The position numbers and the translations under genes are program-made. From NCBI GenBank assembly GCA_945933905.1, contig CAMEQX010000046.1:1-8294 (forward strand): a stretch of DNA of 8,294 bases, written 5' to 3'. The DNA is from an uncultured Clostridia bacterium. Lineage in GTDB: Bacteria > Bacillota > Clostridia > Oscillospirales > Ruminococcaceae. How positions within the stretch are numbered: the first letter of the stretch is position 1; every line of letters begins with the position of its first letter. A model generated the notes under the pieces. It did no database searches. It was not told where the DNA came from and saw only the letters and a program-made list of their open reading frames with translations. Below are positions 1 through 6,126 of this stretch, one piece after another.

Positions 1-32
1 CGCGAAACCTTCAAAAATTTATCCAACCGCAT
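1..32 (-). CDS. rqcP: RqcP/YabO-family S4 RNA-binding protein, 5' end only
   Basis: Only the first 10 codons and part of the eleventh are in the window; they read MRLDKFLKVS on the minus strand. This is the characteristic start of the small S4-domain protein YabO of B. subtilis, now called RqcP, which binds 50S subunits carrying a nascent peptidyl-tRNA and helps RqcH in ribosome-associated quality control. An AAGGAGA ribosome binding site at 37-43 sits just upstream of the ATG. The gene follows mazG and hup in the same direction, matching the yabM-yabN-yabO order in Bacillus. The identification rests on ten residues plus this synteny; another Hsp15-like S4 protein cannot be excluded. Confidence 0.75.
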   Translation of the reverse strand, partial: MRLDKFLKVS

Positions 33-51
33 AATTTCTCCTTATAGAGCT

Positions 52-76
52 AAAAGCGGCGGAAAATCCGCCGCTT
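52..76 (-). terminator. Hairpin between hup and rqcP (terminator or attenuator)
   Basis: A perfect 10-bp GC-rich stem (54-63 with 67-76) has a 3-nt loop. On the minus strand it is followed by only four Ts (52-55), and it lies 21 nt after the hup stop. The short T-run suggests partial termination or protection of the hup mRNA 3' end rather than a full stop, because rqcP follows in the same direction with no obvious promoter of its own. Confidence 0.6.
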
Positions 77-97
77 AATAACATTCTCAAAAAAGAA

Positions 98-403
98 TTA
101 CTTTTTCTTGCCCTTTGCCTTGGGAGCGGGAGCTGCAACAGCATCCTTGAGAGCTCTGCCAGCCTTGAATGCGGGAACCTTTGTAGCGTCGATGCTGATG
201 GGCTCCTTGGTGCGAGGGTTGATACCCTTTCTTGCAGCGCGCTCACGAACCTCGAAAGTACCGAAACCAACGAGCTGAATGGACTCGCCCTTTGTAAGAG
301 TTTCAGTAACGGTCTCGATAACAGCTGCGATAGCCTTCTCGGTGTCCTTCTTGGAAAGACCGGACTTTGCTGCAACCTCTGTTACTAATTCTGCTTTTGT
401 CAT
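98..403 (-). CDS. hup: HU-family nucleoid DNA-binding protein
   Basis: This 101-residue protein is the histone-like HU dimer subunit, which bends and compacts DNA in the nucleoid. The N-terminal helices are followed by the family signature GFGTFEVRERAARKG (residues 46-60). The DNA-binding arm follows, with the Asn62-Pro63 tip whose proline intercalates between base pairs, and then the C-terminal helix around PAFKAGRALKDAV. Typical HU is about 90 residues; here about a dozen extra residues form a basic Ala/Pro/Lys tail ending in GKKK. The ATG has a GGAGG ribosome binding site nine bases upstream. The gene starts 41 nt after mazG with no clear promoter between, so it is probably cotranscribed with mazG, although HU is usually much more abundant. 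Family assignment is very secure. Confidence 0.97.
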   Translation of the reverse strand: MTKAELVTEVAAKSGLSKKDTEKAIAAVIETVTETLTKGESIQLVGFGTFEVRERAARKGINPRTKEPISIDATKVPAFKAGRALKDAVAAPAPKAKGKKK

Positions 404-444
404 GTTATTAAACCTCCAAAAATAATGTTTCTTATATCTAACGG

Positions 445-1239
445 TTATACACCGTTGAGGACTTTTTCAAGCGCAAGCCTAAGCTCCTCTTCGGAAATAT
501 CTTCGAGGGATTTCCCGCTTGCGATTATTTCATTTTCGACAGCCCTAAAATTCATTATAAACCTATTCGTTGAATATGTCAAGGCTTTTTCGCTGTCAAC
601 CTTCAAAATTCTGTTCAAATTACAAAATTTCAGCAATATTTTGCCCATATTCTGTTGATTTTGTTCAACATCGCCCGAAAAATCTTCACAACAAAGACTG
701 CGGATATCCTCAATAATACTTTCAGCAACGGTTTTGGCGTCGTTTTCGGAAATGCCAGCCCTTGCCGCGCGCTTGCAAACCTTTTCACCCCTGAGAAGAG
801 CGGGGAAGGTTTTGGGCACGCTCTCAAGCGTATCCGAGAAAGTATCCTGATGTTTTCCGGCTTTCTTCAATGCGTCCCAGTTTTTCAGAACCTCGTCTGC
901 GTCCTTTACCGCGACTTCACCGAAAACGTGAGGGTGACGGTAAACGAGTTTTTGACAAATATCGTTGCAGACATCGTTGAAATCAAAATTTCCTGCCTCA
1001 GTTTCAATCTCCGAATGAAAAACAACCTGCATCAGCAAATCGCCAAGCTCTTCCCGAAGCATTTCGGGACTGTTTGCGTCAATTCCCTCGCAGACCTCGT
1101 AGGCTTCTTCGATAAGGTCGGTGCGTATGGATTCATGCGTTTGAACCTTATCCCACGGACAGCCGTTTTCGGAGCGCAGAATTTTCATAATCTTCAGAAG
1201 GTCGGAAATGTCATAACGGCTTTTAAACTCGAAATCCAT
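445..1239 (-). CDS. mazG: MazG nucleoside triphosphate pyrophosphohydrolase
   Basis: The 264-residue protein has the tandem-MazG length of E. coli MazG (263). MazG hydrolyses NTPs/dNTPs to the monophosphate plus pyrophosphate and is thought to clean up non-canonical nucleotides. The first domain is intact: CPWDKVQTHESI (27-38), EEAYEV (44-49), REELGDLLMQVVFH (62-75, metal ligands among E63, E64, D67) and KLVYRHPHVFGE (97-108). The second domain is recognisable by LRGEKVCKRAARAG (149-162) and the final NRFIMNFRAVE, but its EExxD motif reads QNMGK (196-200), so acidic metal ligands are missing. Unlike B. subtilis YabN there is no N-terminal tetrapyrrole-methylase-like domain. An AAGGAG site lies 8 nt before the ATG. 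It sits between a spoVB-like flippase and hup, as in the yabM-yabN block. Confidence 0.95.
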   Translation of the reverse strand: MDFEFKSRYDISDLLKIMKILRSENGCPWDKVQTHESIRTDLIEEAYEVCEGIDANSPEMLREELGDLLMQVVFHSEIETEAGNFDFNDVCNDICQKLVYRHPHVFGEVAVKDADEVLKNWDALKKAGKHQDTFSDTLESVPKTFPALLRGEKVCKRAARAGISENDAKTVAESIIEDIRSLCCEDFSGDVEQNQQNMGKILLKFCNLNRILKVDSEKALTYSTNRFIMNFRAVENEIIASGKSLEDISEEELRLALEKVLNGV

Positions 1240-1292
1240 CTCCTAAACTCCTTTACAATTAAAATAGGCAAAAAATCGAATAACCTTCTACT

Positions 1293-1321
1293 ATAATACC
1301 CTATTTTGCGCTATTTTGCAA
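1293..1321 (-). promoter_or_regulatory. Putative sigma-A promoter for mazG-hup(-rqcP)
   Basis: On the minus strand TTGCAA (1316-1321) and TATTAT (1293-1298) are separated by exactly 17 bp, matching consensus at 4/6 and 5/6. The -35 lies inside the last codons of the flippase gene and the -10 just after its TAG stop, about 54 nt before the mazG ATG. It would allow mazG and hup to be expressed when the flippase gene is off. The call comes from base pattern only. Confidence 0.45.
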
Positions 1322-3020
1322 GTGGTTTTTTTGTTTTTTTTGAAATTTTTACTTTTCTTATGCCACTTGTACGAAAACATCCTGTTAAAATCAGTAATAT
1401 TGCATAAATTAAAGCGCCCGAAATCGTAGAAATAATGACGTTTAACGTGGGATTTATCTGATTTTGCAACAGGTTGTGAATTATAAAAGCGCCTGCTCCG
1501 CAACCGCATCCGCAGAAAAACGGCGGCAAAATCGCTTTGAATACGCCGATTTTCACTGGGAGTGCTTTTTTCAGCATAATTGTCCCGCCGATTGTCATTA
1601 CGATATAACCGATTACGCTGGAGAGCGCCGCGCCCGCGATGTTAAGGGAGGGAATTGAGATTAGAAGCGGATTTAGCGCGAATTTCAGCACGACCGAGCA
1701 GCTCATCAAAATCAGCGGCACGCGCGCTTTGCCGATTGACTGAAAAATCCCGAACATCGCGGAGGAAGCCGTCATAAAAATCCCGCCGAGGCACAAAATC
1801 ACGAACGACTCAAGGCAGACGGAAACCTCGGCGGCGCGCGATTTGTACAGCATATTGAGGATAGGAGCGGCGAGGGCTGCGGCTCCCATACACGCGGGGC
1901 AGGCAATAAGCGCGCCCGCCCGCAGCTGAAGCCGAATTTTCCGAAGAAGCTGCTCGCTGTCTTTTATCTCCCAAGCCGCCGCGATTTCGGGAGCCGCCGC
2001 AGTTGAGGTCATTCCCGCAAACGACGGAATTATCATAAACAAGGTCATAGCAATCCCCGTGTAGCTTCCGTACATAAAATTCGGCAACCCCTCAAGTCCG
2101 CCGCAGCTTGCGAAAATATCGCCGAAAGCGCTGTTGAAGAACTCGGGATTTCGCGCGGCAGAGTACGAAAGCGTTCGCGTAACCGTGAGCAAATCCACAA
2201 ATGAAACGCAGTTCACCACAAGCGCTGAAGCGGCAATCGGCGCGATTTCCTTCAGCAAAGAGACGCAGATTTCCCTGCGGCTGTACTCGCAGCGCTTTGG
2301 CATAATAATGCGGTTTTTCTTGCGCTTTTCGATGATGATTAGTGTGATAAGCCCCGCAAGCTCGCTTAAAGACACCGCAAGTACCGCTCCCGCAGCGGCA
2401 TAGGGAAGCGCGGCGGTATAAGCCTGTTCCTCGGTTGAACAAGCGGTGCCGAAAACGTCAAGCCCGTTTGCAAAGCGGTTTTTCGCGTAAAAAATAACGG
2501 CAAAGGACAGCCCCAGCCCGAAAATCGCCCGAGAAACAGCCTCGCTGATTGCCGAAGCGGAGGAAGGCACAACGTCCGCCAGCCCCTCGCGATAACCGCG
2601 AAAAACGCTTGCGATACAGCAAAGCATAACTGCGGGCGAAATGCACAAAACGCACGCGAGGCTTTGCGGGGAGCAGGCTATGTACTCGGAAAACGGCTTG
2701 GCAAAAGCGGCAACGCAAAGCGTCCCGAAAAGCCCGATTACCGCGAACATCAAAAGCGCGCATTTTCGGACGGCTGCGGCTCGGCAAAGGTTACCCGAAG
2801 CGGAGCAGCGCGCGGTTGTCCGCATAATTACGGTGGGGATACCCGCGGCGGTTATCGCGAAAATCGGCGAGTAAAGCCCGTATGCCGATGAAAAATAACC
2901 CATACCCGTGCCGCCGAGCAGATTTGCGAGAGGTATCTTGAAAAGCGCCCCGACAATCTTTGTTATCGCCATTGAAACAAACAGAATTGCTGTGTTTTTG
3001 ATGAATTTTTTCTCGGTCAT
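1311..3020 (-). CDS. SpoVB/YabM-family polysaccharide (lipid-linked) flippase
   Basis: This 569-residue, very hydrophobic polytopic membrane protein has roughly a dozen or more membrane segments. The start, MTEKKFIKNTAILFVSMAIT, followed by KIVGALFKIPLANLLGGTGMGYFSSAYGLY in two runs (21-40, 41-50), is typical of the SpoVB/YabM branch of the MOP superfamily (MurJ/Wzx-like, PF01943). An internal FRGYREG loop and a conserved NPLLI-type segment near residue 460 also fit. Family members flip lipid-linked cell wall precursors or other polysaccharide intermediates; B. subtilis SpoVB acts in spore cortex formation, while its paralogue YabM sits directly upstream of the mazG-like yabN, the same position as here. 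A short basic tail (KVKISKKTKKPLAK) closes the protein. An AAGGA ribosome binding site precedes the ATG. Whether it acts in the cortex, the vegetative wall or both cannot be told from sequence. Confidence 0.85.
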   Translation of the reverse strand: MTEKKFIKNTAILFVSMAITKIVGALFKIPLANLLGGTGMGYFSSAYGLYSPIFAITAAGIPTVIMRTTARCSASGNLCRAAAVRKCALLMFAVIGLFGTLCVAAFAKPFSEYIACSPQSLACVLCISPAVMLCCIASVFRGYREGLADVVPSSASAISEAVSRAIFGLGLSFAVIFYAKNRFANGLDVFGTACSTEEQAYTAALPYAAAGAVLAVSLSELAGLITLIIIEKRKKNRIIMPKRCEYSRREICVSLLKEIAPIAASALVVNCVSFVDLLTVTRTLSYSAARNPEFFNSAFGDIFASCGGLEGLPNFMYGSYTGIAMTLFMIIPSFAGMTSTAAAPEIAAAWEIKDSEQLLRKIRLQLRAGALIACPACMGAAALAAPILNMLYKSRAAEVSVCLESFVILCLGGIFMTASSAMFGIFQSIGKARVPLILMSCSVVLKFALNPLLISIPSLNIAGAALSSVIGYIVMTIGGTIMLKKALPVKIGVFKAILPPFFCGCGCGAGAFIIHNLLQNQINPTLNVIISTISGALIYAILLILTGCFRTSGIRKVKISKKTKKPLAK

Positions 3021-3050
3021 AGCTTTTCCTTCCCTCAGGATTTTTGTACA

Positions 3051-3079
3051 AGTATATTTCCCCGAATTTCATTTTATGA
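3051..3079 (-). promoter_or_regulatory. Weak promoter-like pair upstream of the spoVB-like gene
   Basis: Between the cotJC terminator and the flippase ATG the minus strand has TCATAAA (3073-3079) and TATACT (3051-3056). The -10 would do for sigma-A (TATAAT, 5/6). The -35 looks more like the ATA core of sigma-E promoters, but the 16-bp gap is longer than the usual 14-15. A promoter is needed here because a terminator lies just upstream; which sigma factor uses it is uncertain. Confidence 0.3.
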
Positions 3080-3082
3080 CGT

Positions 3083-3110
3083 AAAACCGCCTCGGGCTTT
3101 CCCGAGGCGG
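3083..3110 (-). terminator. Rho-independent terminator of the cotJ operon
   Basis: A perfect 10-bp GC-rich stem (3087-3096 with 3101-3110) has a 4-nt loop and is followed on the minus strand by TTTT (3083-3086). It starts 7 nt after the cotJC stop codon, so it ends cotJABC and separates it from the flippase gene. Confidence 0.85.
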
Positions 3111-3117
3111 AGGTGCT

Positions 3118-3687
3118 TTAATACTTGCAATCCTGAATTTTCTCCTGATAGTAGTTGAGAAGCTCGCCGAACCTCTGAAAATGCACAACCTCTCTCTCGC
3201 GAAGGAACTTTATAACCTCGTTTACATCGGGGTCGTCGGAGAGACGCAGAATGTTGTCGTAAGTTGCGCGAGCCTTTTGTTCGGCAGCCAAATCCTCCAT
3301 CAAATCGGCAATCGGGTCTGCCTTTGACTGAATGTACGCCGCCGTAAACGGCACGCCCGCCGCGCTTGCGGGATAAACCGCGTTTGCGTGGTCAACGTAG
3401 TAATCGGCGTTTCCGTACTTGTCGAAGCTTCTTGCGCCCTCGCCGTCGGTGAGCTGTCCGACAATGCTTCCCACCATCTCAAGATGACTGAGTTCTTCCG
3501 TGCCGATGTCCGTAAGAAGCGCTTTGCCGCGGTTGTCGGGCATTGTAAAGCGCTGCGAGAGATAACGCAGAGAAGCACTGAGCTCACCGTCGGGACCGCC
3601 GTATTGACTGAGAATAATCCCCGCAAGCTTGGGGTTTTTGTTTTTGATGCAAATAGGAATTTGCGTTCTTTTTTCAAATATAAACAT
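3118..3687 (-). CDS. cotJC: CotJC, manganese-catalase-family spore coat protein
   Basis: The 189-residue protein is the ferritin-like four-helix bundle of manganese catalases, in the short form typical of spore coat protein CotJC. Likely dimanganese ligands are all present: E35 (in GELSA), E65 and H68 (in EELSHLE), E136 (in AAEQKAR) and H169 (in REREVVHFQRF). The E-xx-H and 33-residue E-to-H spacings match those of Lactobacillus plantarum Mn-catalase. It therefore could decompose hydrogen peroxide at the spore surface, although coat function in Bacillus is mostly structural. An AGGTGG ribosome binding site precedes the ATG. It starts 16 nt after cotJB and is the last gene of the operon. The family call is secure; catalytic activity is inferred. 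Confidence 0.95.
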   Translation of the reverse strand: MFIFEKRTQIPICIKNKNPKLAGIILSQYGGPDGELSASLRYLSQRFTMPDNRGKALLTDIGTEELSHLEMVGSIVGQLTDGEGARSFDKYGNADYYVDHANAVYPASAAGVPFTAAYIQSKADPIADLMEDLAAEQKARATYDNILRLSDDPDVNEVIKFLREREVVHFQRFGELLNYYQEKIQDCKY

Positions 3688-3703
3688 AGTCCACCTCGTT
3701 TTC

Positions 3704-4033
3704 TCAGCTGAGCGGCGGGAAGGTTCCGCATAACCAATCCCAGTCGCCGTCTTTGCCCGCGCTCATTGAAGTAAGCGGGTAGAAGCTGTCCTCAAACGCC
3801 GCCTTGCACGCCTTGTACTGCTTGACAGCCTCGCGGAACATTTCAACCGCTCTTGTATCATCGGGGTGAGTGTCAAGGTAAAGCTTCAAATCCAGCGCAA
3901 AAAACGAAGCCTCGGCGATTGCTCTCAGAAGCTCATCGCAGGCGGGAGAATTTCCGCTTGAACCGACATTTTCGCTGTTCTGACGCGGAACACGGATATC
4001 ATTCCCGCGCTTGTTCATATAGTTATTTCCCAT
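3704..4033 (-). CDS. cotJB: CotJB, spore coat protein
   Basis: This 109-residue small coat protein is expressed in the mother cell and assembled with CotJC. The CotJB core runs from about residue 34: LLRAIAEASFFALDLKLYLD, then THPDDTRAVEMF and KQYKACKAAFEDSFYPLT, ending in the Trp-containing DWDWL (97-101). The first ~30 residues are an Asn/Ser/Gly-rich extension not needed for the core; B. subtilis CotJB is about 87 residues. The ATG at 4033 is preferred over the next in-frame ATG (4018) because AAAGGGGG lies at good distance upstream, inside the end of cotJA. The gene overlaps cotJA by 11 nt in a different frame, suggesting translational coupling. Confidence 0.92.
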   Translation of the reverse strand: MGNNYMNKRGNDIRVPRQNSENVGSSGNSPACDELLRAIAEASFFALDLKLYLDTHPDDTRAVEMFREAVKQYKACKAAFEDSFYPLTSMSAGKDGDWDWLCGTFPPLS

Positions 4034-4187
4034 TGTACAGCCCCCTTTGATATTCCTCTAAGGTGATATTGAGCTCGGGGAAAACTGTCCCCGCCTTCAG
4101 CGCCTTTGACGGTGAATACACCTTTTCCATACGCTGATTTGGCACATAAGCATAACCCGGACGTTTCGGGCATTTTACATTATCCAT
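4023..4187 (-). CDS. cotJA: CotJA, small spore coat-associated protein
   Basis: A 54-codon gene on the minus strand starts MDNVKCPKRPGYAYVPNQRM and contains KALKAGTVFPELNI, the CotJA signature (aromatic AYVP motif, then K/R-G-T-x-FPEL). CotJA is needed for normal incorporation of CotJC into the coat in B. subtilis, where it is longer (about 80 residues); short versions are common in Clostridia. An AAAGGAAG ribosome binding site precedes the ATG, and the TAA at 4023-4025 falls inside the start of cotJB. It is the first gene of the operon and is easily missed by length filters. Position and motif together make the call strong. Confidence 0.9.
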   Translation of the reverse strand: MDNVKCPKRPGYAYVPNQRMEKVYSPSKALKAGTVFPELNITLEEYQRGLYNGK

Positions 4188-4211
4188 AAAATCTTCCTTT
4201 CTCGTAGATTT

Positions 4212-4229
4212 AGCGGCATAAATTCCGCT
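4212..4229. repeat. Short inverted repeat in the cotJ leader
   Basis: AGCGG (4212-4216) and CCGCT (4225-4229) are separated by 8 nt, between the putative cotJ -10 and cotJA. It could be an operator near the transcription start (for example for a mother-cell regulator) or a weak 5' hairpin. Five base pairs is short enough to be chance. Confidence 0.3.
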
Positions 4230-4234
4230 GTTTG

Positions 4235-4261
4235 ATTATATGATTTTTCAAGCGATTTGGT
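4235..4261 (-). promoter_or_regulatory. Putative sporulation promoter of cotJABC
   Basis: On the minus strand the -10 is CATATAAT (4235-4242), matching the sigma-E -10 consensus CATACAnT at six of seven fixed bases. An AC dinucleotide 17 bp upstream (4260-4261) would also suit sigma-K (AC-N16/17-CATAnnnTA). The sigma-E -35 region is poor, and the element also contains a TATAAT usable by sigma-A. B. subtilis cotJ is sigma-E controlled, which favours sigma-E. The predicted start is about 40 nt before cotJA. Confidence 0.45.
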
Positions 4262-4326
4262 GAGGTTTTCACTCGGTTTTGATGTATATAATGCAAAAAA
4301 ATGATTGATAAATCGACATAATTCTA

Positions 4327-4355
4327 TTGACATCGGTTTGAGAAAGTGATATAAT
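4327..4355 (+). promoter_or_regulatory. Exact-consensus sigma-A promoter for the chemoreceptor gene
   Basis: TTGACA (4327-4332) and TATAAT (4350-4355) are both perfect, with the optimal 17-bp spacer. The ATG of the chemoreceptor is 47 nt beyond the -10, leaving a leader of about 40 nt with an AGAGGA ribosome binding site (4389-4394). No sigma-D (TAAA / CCGATAT) pair was seen between it and the ATG. Confidence 0.88.
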
Positions 4356-4402
4356 TAAGTTATAGCCAAAAGGCAAAAAAAGGGAATGAGAGGACTATTC
4401 TT

Positions 4403-6073
4403 ATGAAGAATTTAAAGGTTTCAAAAAAGCTGCTTCTGTCATTCGGAATAATTGTTTTGATGACAATAGTGCTGGTTGTGTTAGCAGCTTTCGGTTTTTC
4501 AAGAGTATCGGGTGATATCAATTCTTTCAATACATCTTTTTTGTGTGTACAAAGAGTTGACAGTATGAAAGAAAACATTCAGACTGCCGCAAAGGATATG
4601 ATGCAGGCGGCTGTTGAACCCGATGAAACAAAGAAGCTTGAAAAGCTTTCTCTTGCTGAGGAAGAGCTCAATGCAATTCTCAAAGCCGTTCAGGATATGA
4701 ACGCATTGTACGGCGGAAAATCGGCTTCTCTTACCGACGCGGAAAATTACTTAAAAGCCTCGCTTAATGGTTTCCAGAAATACTCCGAGCACTGCAAGGA
4801 CCACGATGTTACCGGCGCTTATGAGTTTTATATAAACGAGGTTTATCCGAATATGATTTCTGCAAAAACCTCCATAGACTCTGTTCACGAAGCGGCTGTA
4901 ATAGACGCGAATAAGGTTTACGAGGACGGCACATCTTCAAGTATGACTTTGATGATAGTTGTTTCGGCACTTGGCGTTGCTGCAACAATTATATCGATTG
5001 TACTTGCGCTTTATCTCACAAAACAGCTTGTTTCCGCTATCAAGGAGGTTCACGCTGCTGCGGAGAGAGTATCAAACGGTGATTTCGACGCGCAAATCAA
5101 CTATGTTTCAAAGGACGAGCTTGGTCAGCTTGCCGATAATATGAGAACGCTTTGCTTGAGAACAAAAGAGGTTATCGAGGATATCGACCAGGCGTTTGAC
5201 GAGCTTTCTCAGGGCAATCTCAATGTTACAAGCAACAACCCCTCGGCTTATGTCGGCGCATACAAGTCCATTTATGATAACGAGAGCAGCTTCATTTCCA
5301 GAATAAACGAGGTAATGGTGAACATCAATCAGGCTTCCGAGCAGGTGGCTTCGGGCTCCGAGCAGGTTGCTGCGGGTGCTCAGGCTCTGGCTTCGGGCGC
5401 AACCGAACAGGCTTCTTCCGTTGAGGAGCTTGCGGCGACAATTCAGATTATCGCGGGACAGATTAACCAAAACGCCGAGGCTGCCAAGGCTGCAAGCGAA
5501 AAGACAAACGAGGCTGGCAGCGCGATGAACTCCGCAAACGAGAAGATGAGCGAGCTCGTTTCCGCGATGGAGGAAATCAAGGAGCGTTCCAACCAAATCA
5601 GTCAGATTATCAAGACAATCGAAGATATCGCATTCCAGACCAACATTCTGTCGCTTAACGCGGCAATCGAAGCTGCTCGCGCGGGTGAAGCGGGCAAGGG
5701 CTTCGCGGTTGTTTCCGACGAGGTAAGAAACCTTGCGTCCAAGTCCGCCGAGGCTGCAAACAACACAAACGAGCTTATCGAGAACACCGTCAGAGCGGTT
5801 GAACATGGCAACGGTCTTGTAGGAGAGGTTGCTCAGATGATGGAACAGGTTGCCACATCTGCGGGCGAAGTAGCGAAGCTGAATGCGGACATTTCAAGCG
5901 CTTCCGCAGAGGCTGCCGACTCGATTATACAGATTAACACGGGCGTTGAGCAGATTTCAAACGTTGTTCAGACAAACTCCGCAACCGCAGAGGAGTCCGC
6001 TGCAGCTTCCGAGGAGCTTTCGGGACAGGCGGAAACTCTCAAGGGACTTATCGCAGAGTTCAAGCTCCGCTAA
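4403..6073 (+). CDS. Methyl-accepting chemotaxis protein (transmembrane chemoreceptor)
   Basis: A 556-residue membrane chemoreceptor that senses a ligand outside the cell and controls CheA through CheW. Order: TM1 (about 11-31); an extracytoplasmic four-helix-bundle-like region (about 32-180); TM2 (about 181-205); HAMP (about 206-258); a second HAMP-like stretch with GNLNV and [11 protein letters not shown] (271-293); then the coiled-coil signalling domain. The hairpin tip is the highly conserved [20 protein letters not shown] (406-425), continuing [20 protein letters not shown] (426-445). Gln/Glu-rich Ala-Ser repeats on either side are likely methylation helices. The C-terminus, AEFKLR, lacks the NWETF-like pentapeptide that tethers CheR in some bacteria. 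The ligand cannot be predicted. No other chemotaxis gene is adjacent; it is probably a single-gene unit. Confidence 0.96.
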   Translation: MKNLKVSKKLLLSFGIIVLMTIVLVVLAAFGFSRVSGDINSFNTSFLCVQRVDSMKENIQTAAKDMMQAAVEPDETKKLEKLSLAEEELNAILKAVQDMNALYGGKSASLTDAENYLKASLNGFQKYSEHCKDHDVTGAYEFYINEVYPNMISAKTSIDSVHEAAVIDANKVYEDGTSSSMTLMIVVSALGVAATIISIVLALYLTKQLVSAIKEVHAAAERVSNGDFDAQINYVSKDELGQLADNMRTLCLRTKEVIEDIDQAFDELSQGNLNVTSNNPSAYVGAYKSIYDNESSFISRINEVMVNINQASEQVASGSEQVAAGAQALASGATEQASSVEELAATIQIIAGQINQNAEAAKAASEKTNEAGSAMNSANEKMSELVSAMEEIKERSNQISQIIKTIEDIAFQTNILSLNAAIEAARAGEAGKGFAVVSDEVRNLASKSAEAANNTNELIENTVRAVEHGNGLVGEVAQMMEQVATSAGEVAKLNADISSASAEAADSIIQINTGVEQISNVVQTNSATAEESAAASEELSGQAETLKGLIAEFKLR

Positions 6074-6091
6074 AAATCGATTTTCAAACAG

Positions 6092-6126
6092 AACGGGCGT
6101 ATGCAAAAAACATACGCCCGTTTTTT
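6092..6126 (+). terminator. Terminator after the chemoreceptor, shared with convergent sigE
   Basis: A perfect 12-bp stem (6092-6103 with 6111-6122), a 7-nt loop and a six-T run (6121-6126) make a strong plus-strand terminator 18 nt after the stop codon. It abuts and slightly overlaps the sigE stop codon (6125-6127) from the other side. On the minus strand the same stem is followed by only a patchy T-rich stretch, so termination of spoIIGA-sigE there is probably weaker. Confidence 0.92.

Noticed and set aside
440..456. Small inverted repeat AACGGT/ACCGTT at the mazG stop codon
   Set aside because: Only 6 bp and no T-run on the minus strand; not a credible terminator, and hup follows closely.
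655..1296. 213-codon open frame on the plus strand
   Set aside because: It is antisense to mazG, which has clear motifs; the product has no recognisable domain and no good start context.
3420..3426. TGTCGAA Spo0A-box match inside cotJC (a further match lies in mazG near 535)
   Set aside because: These 7-mers lie inside coding sequence away from any promoter and are expected by chance.
4188..4402. Possible small RNA or gene in the largest intergenic region
   Set aside because: No open frame with a ribosome binding site and no stable structure beyond the 5-bp repeat; the two opposing promoters account for the space.
5108..5806. 232-codon open frame on the minus strand
   Set aside because: It lies antisense to the most conserved part of the chemoreceptor; its Leu/Ser/Arg-rich composition is what the reverse of Ala/Glu-rich coiled-coil coding gives.
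6073..6084. 12-bp palindrome AAAATCGATTTT just after the chemoreceptor stop
   Set aside because: It is AT-rich and unlikely to form a stable hairpin; the strong terminator just downstream explains the region.
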